Below, piece by piece: positions 1 through 8,796 of a stretch of DNA of 64,000 bases (position 1 is the first letter of the stretch; the number at the start of each line of letters is the position of its first letter). The stretch is from Pseudoalteromonas rubra. GTDB lineage: Bacteria > Pseudomonadota > Gammaproteobacteria > Enterobacterales > Alteromonadaceae. Where the stretch lies: contig NZ_AHCD03000020.1 in the NCBI RefSeq assembly GCF_000238295.3, positions 510,147 through 574,146 on the forward strand. The letters run 5' to 3'. Both the position numbers and the translations under genes were made by a program. The notes below the pieces were generated by a model, which saw only the letters and a program-made list of their open reading frames with translations, was not told the DNA's origin and made no database searches.

Positions 1-371
1 GCTGTACTTTCATGGCGACTGAGCGTTTCATCAACTTTGGCAATAAAGGTGCGAATGCGCAGTGTCAGCTGAGTATCGCTTTGTGATGACAGCGTCACCC
101 CGTTGGCCTCAAGTGCCTGAGCCAATAGTTTGTTTAAGATGACAGGCAGCTCTGCATTCGGAAGGTAAACCGCAGGCTCTTGCTCCAGTACTTTAATGGT
201 GAACTTGGTTGTTCGATTGTCGATCACCTTAATTGCCAGGGTTTGCGATAACTGGCTGATATTACCACCCTGATAGCTGGGGTTAAGGATCACAGTTTTA
301 GGTGCACTGCTGCACCCCGCGAGTAAACTGAGGGCTGCACCAAAGAGAGATGCAGAAAATGCTAAGCGCAT
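1..371 (-). CDS. yajG: YajG-like lipoprotein, C-terminal part beyond window
   Basis: Partial gene read on the minus strand; only the first 123 codons are inside the window. The product starts MRLAFSASLFGAALSLLAGC, a signal peptide with a lipobox (LLAGC), so it should be a lipidated envelope protein. The mature part (TVILNP near the start, then strand-rich sequence with a VYLPNAELPV stretch) resembles the YajG family of small lipoproteins of unknown function. The start codon lies 2 bp after the rlmG stop, so the two genes are probably co-transcribed. The family call rests on general resemblance and could change once the missing C-terminus is read; the lipoprotein call is firm. Confidence 0.72.
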   Translation of the reverse strand, partial: MRLAFSASLFGAALSLLAGCSSAPKTVILNPSYQGGNISQLSQTLAIKVIDNRTTKFTIKVLEQEPAVYLPNAELPVILNKLLAQALEANGVTLSSQSDTQLTLRIRTFIAKVDETLSRHEST

Positions 372-373
372 GA

Positions 374-1537
374 TTAGCTCCTTTTAATAGAACTTAATAC
401 GGTAAACTTTTTATTATTGCCTATCACCTTACAATTCCCGAACAGGCGCTGCAACTTATCAAGGTAATCAAGGTGGCGATTGCCAATGATCCGCAATTCT
501 CCGCCATTTCTCAGCGTATGTTTAGCTTGTAAGAACATTTGCCAGGCAATGTGATCGGTAATGGCCTGTGCCTGATGAAACGGGGGGTTGCATAACACCA
601 GATCGGTGGAGTTAGGCGAAAAATCACTGAGACAATCATTTTGCATAAACTGGCAGTCACCTACTCTGTCCGGGAGGTTGTGACTGACGTTTTCGCGAGC
701 ACTGGCAACGGCCATGGCGGATTCATCGACAAATGTAACCTGTGCATTTGGCATCCGCGCCAGTGTTTGCAAGCCAATGACGCCGTTTCCGCAGCCCAGA
801 TCTATCACCCGCAGTGGTTTTTTACCTGCCGGCAGATAGTTCATAAAGAACCGGGCGCCGATATCCAGAGAGTCACGGGAGAATACATTGGCATGGTTAT
901 GTATTGTGAAAGGGGTGTTTTCCAGCGCCCAGCTAACCGGAAACTTATCGGTCACGGGTTTGTCGGTGGTGGTACAAAAGATTAATCGGGACTTTTTAAC
1001 CGCCAGACTGGTGGTAGGCGGTTGCATAAAGTGACTGAAACTCTTTAGCGTTGAAGTATGAATTTCTTTGGCTTTACCCGCTGCCACAATCGGGATACCC
1101 GCGGCGAGGTGGCTGAGTTGGGATAACTGATGTTGCAGCAGTCCGGCATTTTTTGGCACCTTTATGAGGATCAGGTCGCACTGTTCCGGCAAGGTTGCGA
1201 GACTATCTAGCTGAGTGAGTTTAGTTTCATCCAGTACCCACTCCAGCTGGTTTTCTGCCAGATTGTGGCGGGTTGCCTGTTGCGCCACAAAAGAATCACT
1301 GACCTGAGTAATATGCCACTGCGCGTGATCTTTTAGCCGTGCAGCCAGCGTACAGCTTAATGCGCCAAAGGCATCATTCAGAATTAGGATATCGCGTGCA
1401 TCCGGATAGGCTGTGGTAATATGATCCAGCAGATATTCGTCGGCCGCATCCCAGGCTTGCAGACTACGGTTTTTTTGCTCAAGGGGAAAACGATGCAGGG
1501 TCAGAGCCGTGCCAGCCAATACAGCGTCGGTGATCAT
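374..1537 (-). CDS. rlmG: 23S rRNA (guanine-N2)-methyltransferase RlmG
   Basis: Predicted SAM-dependent methyltransferase that makes m2G1835 in 23S rRNA. The N-terminal half has the degenerate methyltransferase-like domain typical of RlmG/RsmC (LQAWDAADEYLL, ILNDAFGALSC). The C-terminal half has the active domain, with the SAM loop VIDLGCGNGVIGL and the catalytic NPPFHQ motif. These fit RlmG better than RsmC. I chose the internal ATG at 1537 (MITDAVLAG, 387 aa) because it aligns with the known N-terminus; an ATG at 1588 would add 17 residues, has no visible ribosome-binding site and runs close to the divergent gene at 1623. The gene is followed within 2 bp by the yajG-like lipoprotein gene. 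Confidence 0.9.
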   Translation of the reverse strand: MITDAVLAGTALTLHRFPLEQKNRSLQAWDAADEYLLDHITTAYPDARDILILNDAFGALSCTLAARLKDHAQWHITQVSDSFVAQQATRHNLAENQLEWVLDETKLTQLDSLATLPEQCDLILIKVPKNAGLLQHQLSQLSHLAAGIPIVAAGKAKEIHTSTLKSFSHFMQPPTTSLAVKKSRLIFCTTTDKPVTDKFPVSWALENTPFTIHNHANVFSRDSLDIGARFFMNYLPAGKKPLRVIDLGCGNGVIGLQTLARMPNAQVTFVDESAMAVASARENVSHNLPDRVGDCQFMQNDCLSDFSPNSTDLVLCNPPFHQAQAITDHIAWQMFLQAKHTLRNGGELRIIGNRHLDYLDKLQRLFGNCKVIGNNKKFTVLSSIKRS

Positions 1538-1622
1538 GATGGGGTGAATCTCACTCAAGGTTGGTGCTATCACCTTGCACACTAGCAAAGCGCAGCAGAA
1601 CTAACAGAACACGTAATATAGC

Positions 1623-2225
1623 ATGTCGAGACTGAACAAAGAATGTTTGCCGGGGCAAACACCACAATTGCCGCCGGGTTTTGAATACCTGCCAGCCTGT
1701 CTGAGCTTTGAAAAAAGCCTTGCGCTTTATACCCATCTGGCGTCCTCCTTGGATTGGCAACAGCCCACGATTACCTTGTTTGGTCGTACTACACCGATCC
1801 CCAGATTACAGTGTTTTATTGCCGATAAGTCTGTGTCATATGGTTATTCGGGCACTGTGCTTGAGAATGCCCCCTGGCCGGATGTACTCAGCGCCATGCG
1901 TGCACGCCTGAGTCGCCAGTTTGGTCACGACTTTAATGCACTGCTTGTTAACTGGTATCGGGATGGGCAGGACAGCATGGGCTGGCACAGTGACGATGAA
2001 GCTGAGCTTGGAATTAATCCGACGATTTTTTCTATGTCGCTGGGGGCGACGCGCAATTTCAAAATTCGTCATAAGCAGACACAGGAAACCCTGACTTTGC
2101 CTTTGCCGACGGGAAGCGGGTTACTGATGACGGGGCGCAGTCAGCATGACTATCAGCATGCATTGCCGAAACAAGCACGCGTCACCCAGGGGCGGATCAA
2201 CCTGACATTCAGAACAGTTGGTTAA
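1623..2225 (+). CDS. AlkB-family 2OG-Fe(II) dioxygenase
   Basis: A 200-aa protein of the AlkB family, closest in style to ALKBH2/3-like enzymes that oxidatively remove alkyl lesions from DNA or RNA bases. Iron ligands are visible as H122 and D124 in GWHSDDE and H179 in DYQHALP. R191 and R197 in RINLTFR form the usual 2-oxoglutarate-binding pair. The LLVNWYRDGQDSMGWHSDDE region is the characteristic core. It is transcribed divergently from rlmG with 85 bp between start codons. Substrate (DNA repair or RNA modification) cannot be read from the sequence. Confidence 0.9.
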   Translation: MSRLNKECLPGQTPQLPPGFEYLPACLSFEKSLALYTHLASSLDWQQPTITLFGRTTPIPRLQCFIADKSVSYGYSGTVLENAPWPDVLSAMRARLSRQFGHDFNALLVNWYRDGQDSMGWHSDDEAELGINPTIFSMSLGATRNFKIRHKQTQETLTLPLPTGSGLLMTGRSQHDYQHALPKQARVTQGRINLTFRTVG

Positions 2226-2280
2226 TGGTGCATAAGTGCGTATAGTATGAGCTAAATTTTCTCCGCATCGGGAGTGAGTT

Positions 2281-2598
2281 ATGTCAATGCAACAACAAAT
2301 CTACAGTAAGCTCGCAGACGCCATCGCGTGCAAACATCTCAATGTTATTAACGAAAGTCATATGCACAGCCGGGGTAGCGAGTCACATTTCAAAGTGATT
2401 GCTGTCAGCGAAAAATTCGCGGGACAGCGTTTATTACAACGTCATCGCTTGATTAATGAGGTATTAAAAGAGGAGTTGGCACATCATATTCATGCGCTGG
2501 CCATTCATACTTATACCCCGGAAGAATACGCTGAACAGCATGGCGAAGTCCCTGATTCACCGAGCTGTCTGGGCGGCTCGAAATTTGATAGTGAGTGA
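2281..2598 (+). CDS. bolA: BolA family protein
   Basis: A 105-aa BolA-type protein with the class II KH-like fold signature. The conserved core HMHSRGSESHFKVIAVSEKF supplies histidines used with monothiol glutaredoxins to hold a [2Fe-2S] cluster, and RLLQRHRLINEVLKEEL is the conserved RHR helix. In enterobacteria BolA acts in stress morphology and iron-sulfur trafficking. The tail PSCLGGSKFDSE is typical of proteobacterial BolA. Upstream, GGGAGTGAGTT gives a good ribosome-binding site. fabV follows after 72 bp. Confidence 0.93.
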   Translation: MSMQQQIYSKLADAIACKHLNVINESHMHSRGSESHFKVIAVSEKFAGQRLLQRHRLINEVLKEELAHHIHALAIHTYTPEEYAEQHGEVPDSPSCLGGSKFDSE

Positions 2599-2670
2599 TC
2601 AGACCTGTGTTTGCAGGATCTGCATTTAAACTAACGCAGTTTTCATAATACAGAATATGTAGGAATAGAC

Positions 2671-3861
2671 ATGGTCATCAAACCTAAGATCCGTGGTTTT
2701 ATCTGTACCAATGCTCACCCGGTGGGCTGTGCTGAGCACGTAAAAGAACAAATTGCTTATGTTAAGGCGCAGGGCCCAATACATAATGGCCCTAAAAATG
2801 TCCTGGTGATCGGTGCCTCTACCGGTTATGGCCTGGCTTCTCGTATCACCGCTGCTTTTGGCGCTGGTGCAAAAACACTGGGTATCTTCTTCGAAAAAGA
2901 AGGTACAGAGAAAAAGCCTGCGTCAGCGGGTTGGTATAATACCGCAGCATTTCAGCAAGCCGCTGATGAGGCTGGCCTGTGGTCAAAGAACATCAATGGT
3001 GATGCATTCTCGGATGAGCTAAAAGCCAAAGCGATTGAGACCATCAAGGCCGAAATGGGCAAAGTTGATTTGATCATCTACAGTCTGGCATCGCCGCGCC
3101 GTACTGATCCTAAATCGGGCGAGACCTTTTCATCGGTGCTTAAGCCAATTGGTCAAACCATCACAACCAAGAACCTGAATACCTCTAAGCGGATCATTGA
3201 TGAAGTGACCGTTGAAGCGGCCAATGAAGAAGAAATCGCCAATACCGTGAAAGTGATGGGCGGTGAAGATTGGGAGTTGTGGCTGGAAGCACTGAAAGAA
3301 GCGGATGTGCTTGCTGAAGGGTTTAAAACCACGGCATACACTTATATCGGTAAAGAGCTGACCTGGCCTATCTATGGTCATGCGACCATAGGTAAAGCCA
3401 AAGAAGACCTGGATCGCGCGACAGATGCAATTAAAGCCTCAACTGCGCACTTAAACGGTGAAGCCTATGTTGCTTCATTGAATGCGGTCGTGACTCAGGC
3501 AAGCTCTGCTATCCCAATTATGCCTCTGTATATCTCTACTTTGTTCAAAGTGACCAAAGAAGACGGTACCTACGAAGGGACAATTGAGCAGATCCAAGGG
3601 TTGTTCAGTGAAAACCTGTACGGAGAGACCCCACGCTTTGATGACGGTGGTCACCTGTTCCAAAACTACAAAGAGCTGGAAGACGGGGTTCAGGCGCGCA
3701 TTAAAGTGATCTGGGATAAAGTCGACACAGACAGTATCGATGAGCTGACTGATTACGCCGGTTATCACAATGAATTCCTGAAGCTATTTGGCTTTGGCAT
3801 CGAGTCCGTTGACTATGATGCAGACGTGGATACGGCGGTTAAGATTAACCACCTAATCTAG
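2671..3861 (+). CDS. fabV: Enoyl-[acyl-carrier-protein] reductase FabV
   Basis: NADH-dependent trans-2-enoyl-ACP/CoA reductase, the last step of each fatty-acid elongation cycle. The 396-aa length and the N-terminus MVIKPKIRGFICTNAHPVGC are diagnostic of FabV, an enlarged SDR. The nucleotide-binding loop is VLVIGASTGYGLASR (residues 44-58). Catalytic Tyr235 and Lys244 are spaced Y-X8-K in IYGHATIGKAK, which separates FabV from FabI (Y-X6-K). FabV enzymes are generally insensitive to triclosan. A strong terminator follows the stop codon. Confidence 0.95.
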   Translation: MVIKPKIRGFICTNAHPVGCAEHVKEQIAYVKAQGPIHNGPKNVLVIGASTGYGLASRITAAFGAGAKTLGIFFEKEGTEKKPASAGWYNTAAFQQAADEAGLWSKNINGDAFSDELKAKAIETIKAEMGKVDLIIYSLASPRRTDPKSGETFSSVLKPIGQTITTKNLNTSKRIIDEVTVEAANEEEIANTVKVMGGEDWELWLEALKEADVLAEGFKTTAYTYIGKELTWPIYGHATIGKAKEDLDRATDAIKASTAHLNGEAYVASLNAVVTQASSAIPIMPLYISTLFKVTKEDGTYEGTIEQIQGLFSENLYGETPRFDDGGHLFQNYKELEDGVQARIKVIWDKVDTDSIDELTDYAGYHNEFLKLFGFGIESVDYDADVDTAVKINHLI

Positions 3862-3868
3862 TCGTCAG

Positions 3869-3897
3869 ACGGACGAAATCACTGATTTCGTCCGTTT
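3869..3897 (+). terminator. Rho-independent terminator after fabV
   Basis: A perfect 12-bp stem, ACGGACGAAATC / GATTTCGTCCGT with loop ACT, starts 8 bp after the fabV stop. The tail after the stem is only moderately T-rich. Confidence 0.75.
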
Positions 3898-4241
3898 CAT
3901 TGCGCGCTCCTCATTAAGAAAACGCCCCCCAGCAGGACTGTCAATTTCTCATCAATACCACTTTGGTCTATATTTAGATTCTTGCAGTGACACCTGATGA
4001 ACTAAATCCATTGTTAAGTCGTATTATTTTCATATTTCCACTCGCATAGTCAGTACGATTAATGTTAAAATTGCGGAAATATGTAAGGACTATATACCAC
4101 GGTGCTGGTTCCCGTTGCGGACAGGTTGGCCCGACTTTGTGTATGTTGTGCCAGCTCTTTGACTCCAATACAACTCAGAGAATAGTGCCGTGGTAAGTAA
4201 AGATTTATCAATTTCTTTCCGTTAATGTAATGCAAGTGCGT
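3898..4241. other. Intergenic region upstream of nqrA
   Basis: About 340 bp without a gene, AT-rich in the first two thirds. The nqr promoter should lie here, but I see no convincing sigma-70 pair: TTGCGG at about 4071 is followed by TATATA after only 14 bp. From about 4100 the sequence becomes GC-richer and could form a leader structure (GTGCTGG could pair with CCAGC near 4150). I recognise no known riboswitch. Confidence 0.4.
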
Positions 4242-5585
4242 ATGATCAACATAAAAAAAGGTCTGGACTTACCCATAGAGGGCGCACCACAGCAAGTTAT
4301 TCATGATGGTTCTGCTGTCAAACGAGTAGCTGTGTTGGGTGAAGAGTTTATTGGTATGCGTCCAACCATGCGAGTGCGTGTGGATGACCAAGTCAAGAAA
4401 GGCCAAGTTCTTTTTGAAGACAAAAAGAATCCTGGCGTCAAGTTTACTGCGCCAGCCTCTGGTGTAGTTAAAGAAATCAACCGTGGAGCCAAGCGTGTTC
4501 TTCAGTCCGTTGTGATTGAAGTACAGGGCGATGAGCAAATCACTTTTGAAAAGTTCCCGGCTGCTGAACTCGGCAACCTGGATCGTGAGAAAGTGAAAGA
4601 AGTGCTGATCGAATCGGGTCAATGGCCAGCGTTGCGTGCACGTCCTTTCAGTCGTGTAGCCGTACCTAGCGCGTCGCCAAGCTCGATCTTTGTTACCGCA
4701 ATCGACACTAACCCTCTAGCTGCGGATCCTGCTGTTGTGATCGCTGAAAACGTGGAAGCGTTTGAAGCTGGTCTGGCTGTAGTTTCGCGTCTGACTGACG
4801 GTAAAGTGTTTGTTTGTAAGCAATCTGGCAGTAAGGTGCCGAGCTCTTCGCTTTCTCAGGTAGAAGTACATGAGTTTGCGGGTGTTCACCCTGCTGGTCT
4901 GGTTGGTACACACATCCACAATCTCGATGCTGTCGGTCCAAACAAGCAAGTATGGCACCTGGGTTACCAGGACGTAATTGCTTTCGGTAAGCTATTCCTA
5001 AGTGGTGAAATCTACTCAGACCGTGTTGTTGCTTTGGCCGGTCCGAGCGTGAAGAATCCACGTCTTGTTAAAACTCAAGTTGGTGCGTCGTTAACCGATT
5101 TAGTTGCAGGTGAAACTGAAGATGGTGAAAACCGGGTCATTTCTGGCTCTGTGTTAGCTGGTAAAACAGCCGCTGGTCCTCATGCTTACCTGGGTCGTTA
5201 TCATGTACAGGTTTCTGTGCTGTCTGAAGGTCGCGAGAAAGAGCTGTTTGGCTGGATCGCACCAGGTAGTACTAAGTTCTCTGTAACCCGTACTTTCATC
5301 TCTCACTTTGCGCCAAGTCGTCTGTTCAAGATGACCACCTCTACCGGTGGCTCAAAGCGTGCGATGGTGCCAATTGGTAACTATGAGCGTGTAATGCCGC
5401 TTGATATCCTGCCAACTCTGTTGTTGCGTGACCTGATCTCTGGTGATTTGGACAGCGCGATTTCACTGGGTGCGCTAGAGCTGGATGAAGAAGATCTGGC
5501 GTTGTGTACTTTCGTTTGTCCAGGCAAATACGACTATGGATTAATCTTGCGTGATTGCCTGACTACAATCGAGAAGGAAGGTTAA
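4242..5585 (+). CDS. nqrA: Na+-translocating NADH:quinone reductase subunit A
   Basis: Peripheral subunit A of the sodium-pumping NADH:quinone oxidoreductase, in contact with the membrane subunit NqrB where ubiquinone is reduced. The N-terminus MINIKKGLDLPIEGAPQQ, with GEEFIGMRPTMRVRVDD and FEDKKNPGVKFTAPASG following, is diagnostic. I chose the ATG at 4242 (447 aa, family length about 446). An in-frame ATG at 4230 adds four residues; neither start has a strong ribosome-binding site. It is the first gene of a contiguous nqrABCDEF operon, with nqrB starting 1 bp after its stop. Confidence 0.96.
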   Translation: MINIKKGLDLPIEGAPQQVIHDGSAVKRVAVLGEEFIGMRPTMRVRVDDQVKKGQVLFEDKKNPGVKFTAPASGVVKEINRGAKRVLQSVVIEVQGDEQITFEKFPAAELGNLDREKVKEVLIESGQWPALRARPFSRVAVPSASPSSIFVTAIDTNPLAADPAVVIAENVEAFEAGLAVVSRLTDGKVFVCKQSGSKVPSSSLSQVEVHEFAGVHPAGLVGTHIHNLDAVGPNKQVWHLGYQDVIAFGKLFLSGEIYSDRVVALAGPSVKNPRLVKTQVGASLTDLVAGETEDGENRVISGSVLAGKTAAGPHAYLGRYHVQVSVLSEGREKELFGWIAPGSTKFSVTRTFISHFAPSRLFKMTTSTGGSKRAMVPIGNYERVMPLDILPTLLLRDLISGDLDSAISLGALELDEEDLALCTFVCPGKYDYGLILRDCLTTIEKEG

Positions 5586-5586
5586 A

Positions 5587-6786
5587 ATGGCCTTAAAGAA
5601 ATTTTTAGAAGACATTGAACCTCACTTTGAACCTGGCGGTAAACACGAGAAGTGGTATGCCCTGTATGAAGCAGTAGCAACTGTTTTCTACACGCCAGGT
5701 TATGTCAACAAAGGCGGCACTCACGTACGTGATAATATCGACCTGAAACGTATCATGATCTTAGTTTGGATGGCGACATTCCCAGCTATGTTCTTCGGTA
5801 TGTTCAACATTGGCCACCAGGCAGCGATTGCGATTGGCAATGGTTTTGAAATCGCAAACACTTGGCAGGCAGCATTATTCCAGCTGTTTGGCGGTGAGCT
5901 AACAGCCGATTCTGGCTGGGGCGCAAAGATGTTCTACGGGGCCTGTTTCTTCCTACCGATTTACGCGACAGTATTTATTGTCGGTGGTTTCTGGGAAGTA
6001 TTATTTGCTTCAGTGCGTAAGCACGAAGTAAATGAAGGTTTCTTCGTAACATCAGTACTGTTTGCCCTGATCTTGCCTGCAACGATCCCGCTATGGCAAG
6101 TTGCGTTGGGTATTACCTTCGGTGTTGTGGTAGCAAAAGAAGTCTTCGGTGGTACAGGCCGTAACTTCCTGAACCCGGCACTGGCTGGTCGTGCATTCCT
6201 GTTCTTCGCATACCCAGGTGACATCTCAGGTGACACTGTGTGGACAGCGGTAGACTCTTTCTCAGGTGCAACTTACCTGGGTCAGGCTGCAACAGGCGCG
6301 CTTGATTATGACAACATGGTACTGTGGTGGAACGCATTCTACGGCTTTATTCAAGGTTCAGTAGGTGAAACCTCTACACTGGCTATCATGATTGGTGGTT
6401 TGTTCCTGATTTATGTTCGTATCGCATCGTGGCGTATCGTCCTGGGTACTTTCCTGGGTATGGTAGTGATGTCTATGCTGCTGAACATGATCGGTTCAGA
6501 AACTAACACTGTATTCGCTATGCCTTGGCACTGGCACTTAGTACTGGGTGGCTTTGCATTCGGTATGTTCTTCATGGCAACCGACCCGGTATCTGCGTCT
6601 TTCACAGACAAAGGTAAGTGGGCATATGGTGCATTGATTGGTGTAATGGTCGTGCTTATCCGTGTTGTTAACCCGGCATACCCAGAAGGTATGATGTTAG
6701 CAATTCTGTTCGCAAACCTGTTCGCACCACTTTTCGACCACATGGTTGTGCAGTCTAATGTGAAGAGGAGATTAGCACGTGTCTAG
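5587..6786 (+). CDS. nqrB: Na+-translocating NADH:quinone reductase subunit B
   Basis: Multi-spanning membrane subunit carrying covalent FMN and part of the sodium path. The product is 399 aa, slightly shorter than the roughly 415 aa of Vibrio. It begins MALKKFLEDIEPHFEPGGKH. The flavinylation motif is DSFSGAT, with Thr229 the expected FMN-phosphodiester acceptor. The motif matches the substrate signature of ApbE, encoded 4 kb downstream. Many hydrophobic segments run from about residue 55 to the end. The last 8 bp overlap nqrC. Confidence 0.96.
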   Translation: MALKKFLEDIEPHFEPGGKHEKWYALYEAVATVFYTPGYVNKGGTHVRDNIDLKRIMILVWMATFPAMFFGMFNIGHQAAIAIGNGFEIANTWQAALFQLFGGELTADSGWGAKMFYGACFFLPIYATVFIVGGFWEVLFASVRKHEVNEGFFVTSVLFALILPATIPLWQVALGITFGVVVAKEVFGGTGRNFLNPALAGRAFLFFAYPGDISGDTVWTAVDSFSGATYLGQAATGALDYDNMVLWWNAFYGFIQGSVGETSTLAIMIGGLFLIYVRIASWRIVLGTFLGMVVMSMLLNMIGSETNTVFAMPWHWHLVLGGFAFGMFFMATDPVSASFTDKGKWAYGALIGVMVVLIRVVNPAYPEGMMLAILFANLFAPLFDHMVVQSNVKRRLARV

Positions 6787-7525
6787 TAACAATGAATCTA
6801 TCGGCAAAACGCTAGGCGTTGTTGTTGGCTTATGTTTAGTGTGTGCGGTTGTCGTATCTTTTGCGGCAGTACAGCTTCGCCCACTGCAACAGGCAAACAA
6901 AATCGAAGACGTACAGCGCAACATTTTGGCGGCTGCTGGCGTTGAGAACGTTGAGAACGTGTCAGAAACCTACAATCAAGTGATTGACGCACGCGTTGTA
7001 GATATGAAGACCGGTGAGTTTGTAGACACAGATCCTAACTCATTCGATTTCACTATGACTAAGTTCGATGCGGCGCGCAGTGTTGCTTTGCCAAAAGCAA
7101 AAGACGTTGCGGGCGTTCAGCGTATGACGACTGAGTCTCCGGTTTACCTTGCTAAGAACAGCAATGGTAAATTTGAGTCTGTGATCCTGCCAATTCAGGG
7201 TTACGGTCTTTGGGGTATCATGTACGGCTTCGTAGCATTGGACCTGGACGGTGAAACCATTCAGGCAATCAAATTCTACCAGCACACTGAAACTGCGGGT
7301 CTGGGTGGCGAAATCCAAAACCCAAGATGGACTGCAACCTGGCAGGGCAAAAAGCTACCAATCGACGTAGTAAAAGGCACTGCAGGTAGTGATGTACATA
7401 AAGTAGATGGTCTGTCTGGTGCAACGTTAACGTCTAACGGTGTTGAAAATACATTTACGTTCTGGACAGGCGACGATGCGTTTGGTCCATTCCTTGCGAA
7501 AGTACGTGAAGGGGCATTGAACTAA
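6779..7525 (+). CDS. nqrC: Na+-translocating NADH:quinone reductase subunit C
   Basis: Subunit C, one N-terminal membrane anchor (residues 10-32) plus a periplasmic FMN-binding domain. The motif GLSGATLTS near the C-terminus has Thr216 as expected covalent FMN site, modified by ApbE. The start is GTG at 6779, preceded by GAGGAG at good spacing and overlapping the nqrB end. The length of 248 aa is slightly under the usual 255-260. The stop codon shares one base with the nqrD start, indicating translational coupling. Confidence 0.96.
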   Translation: MSSNNESIGKTLGVVVGLCLVCAVVVSFAAVQLRPLQQANKIEDVQRNILAAAGVENVENVSETYNQVIDARVVDMKTGEFVDTDPNSFDFTMTKFDAARSVALPKAKDVAGVQRMTTESPVYLAKNSNGKFESVILPIQGYGLWGIMYGFVALDLDGETIQAIKFYQHTETAGLGGEIQNPRWTATWQGKKLPIDVVKGTAGSDVHKVDGLSGATLTSNGVENTFTFWTGDDAFGPFLAKVREGALN

Positions 7526-8157
7526 TGGCTAACTCAAAAGAAATGAAGCAAGTCCTATTTGGACCTGTCTTTGCAAATAACCCAATTGCACTGCAAGTAC
7601 TGGGTATCTGTTCTGCGCTGGCAGTAACTTCAAGCCTGAAAAACGCATTGATCATGTCAATTGCATTGACTGTGGTAACTGCGTTCTCAAGCTTGTTCAT
7701 CTCTATGATCCGTAACCACATTCCGTCAAGTGTACGGATCATTGTTCAGATGACCATCATCGCGTCCCTGGTTATCGTTGTAGACCAGGTGCTGCAGGCA
7801 TTTGTTTATGCCACGGCAAAAGAACTGACGGTATTCGTTGGTCTAATCATTACCAACTGTATCGTAATGGGTCGTGCCGAAGCATACGCAATGAAGTCGC
7901 CACCTCTGATGTCATTCCTGGATGGTATCGGTAACGGTCTGGGCTACTCAGTTGTACTGATCGCAATTGGCTTCGTACGTGAACTGTTCGGTGCCGGTGC
8001 ACTGTTCGGTGTTGAAATTCTGCCGCTAATCTCTAACGGTGGTTGGTACCAGCCTATGGGTCTGTTGGTTATGCCATTTAGCTCGTTCTTCTTAGTAGGT
8101 ATCTTTATCTGGGTACTGCGTACCTGGAAGAAAGACCAAGTAGAAGCTAAGGCATAA
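7525..8157 (+). CDS. nqrD: Na+-translocating NADH:quinone reductase subunit D
   Basis: Integral membrane subunit of 210 aa. Together with NqrE it forms a pseudo-symmetric pair of six-helix proteins around an intramembrane iron-sulfur centre. The start MANSKEMKQVLFGPVFANNP and the segment LIITNCIVMGRAEAYA are characteristic; the cysteine in TNC is a conserved ligand position. Its ATG overlaps the nqrC stop (TAATG). Confidence 0.96.
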   Translation: MANSKEMKQVLFGPVFANNPIALQVLGICSALAVTSSLKNALIMSIALTVVTAFSSLFISMIRNHIPSSVRIIVQMTIIASLVIVVDQVLQAFVYATAKELTVFVGLIITNCIVMGRAEAYAMKSPPLMSFLDGIGNGLGYSVVLIAIGFVRELFGAGALFGVEILPLISNGGWYQPMGLLVMPFSSFFLVGIFIWVLRTWKKDQVEAKA

Positions 8158-8167
8158 GGGGAGAGAG

Positions 8168-8776
8168 ATGGAACATTATCTGAGTTTATTTGTAAAAGCG
8201 GTTTTCGTTGAAAACTTAGCGCTATCTTTCTTCCTGGGGATGTGTACTTTCCTGGCTGTATCTAAGAAAGTCACTACCTCATTCGGTCTGGGTGTTGCGG
8301 TAATCTTCGTACTGGGCGTTGCTGTACCAGTCAACAACGTTGTTTATCACGCTATTTTGGCACCAGGCGCACTTGAGTGGTTAGGTTTCCCTGAAGCTGA
8401 CTTAAGCTTCCTGAAGTTCCTGACATTTATCGGTGTAATCGCGGCACTTGTACAGATCCTTGAGATGACTCTGGACAAGTTTTTCCCGGCACTTTACAAC
8501 GCTCTGGGTATCTTCCTGCCTCTGATCACAGTTAACTGTGCAATCTTTGGTGCGGTATCCTTCATGGTTGAGCGTAACCTGAACTTCGGTGAGTCAGTGA
8601 TCTTTGGCTTAGGTTCTGGTGTGGGTTGGGCACTTGCTATCGTATTGCTAGCAGGTCTTCGCGAGAAAATGAAGTATGCTGACATTCCTGATGGTCTGCG
8701 TGGTCTGGGTATTACCTTTATCACTGTAGGTCTGATGGGCTTCGGCTTCCTGTCATTCTCTGGTATTTCACTTTAA
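8168..8776 (+). CDS. nqrE: Na+-translocating NADH:quinone reductase subunit E
   Basis: Integral membrane subunit of 202 aa, homologous to NqrD and arranged in opposite topology. The start MEHYLSLFVKAVFVENLALS and the segment LPLITVNCAIFGAVSFM are typical; the cysteine of VNC corresponds to the intramembrane cluster ligand. The ribosome-binding site GGGGAGAG is 8 bp after nqrD. Confidence 0.96.
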   Translation: MEHYLSLFVKAVFVENLALSFFLGMCTFLAVSKKVTTSFGLGVAVIFVLGVAVPVNNVVYHAILAPGALEWLGFPEADLSFLKFLTFIGVIAALVQILEMTLDKFFPALYNALGIFLPLITVNCAIFGAVSFMVERNLNFGESVIFGLGSGVGWALAIVLLAGLREKMKYADIPDGLRGLGITFITVGLMGFGFLSFSGISL

Positions 8777-8796
8777 GGTAGCGAGGAAACTATACG

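Noticed and set aside
641..985. A 114-aa plus-strand open frame.
   Set aside because: It lies fully antisense to rlmG, which has intact methyltransferase motifs.
4071..4096. A sigma-70 promoter for nqrA (TTGCGG then TATATA).
   Set aside because: The spacer is only 14 bp and the -35 match is poor.
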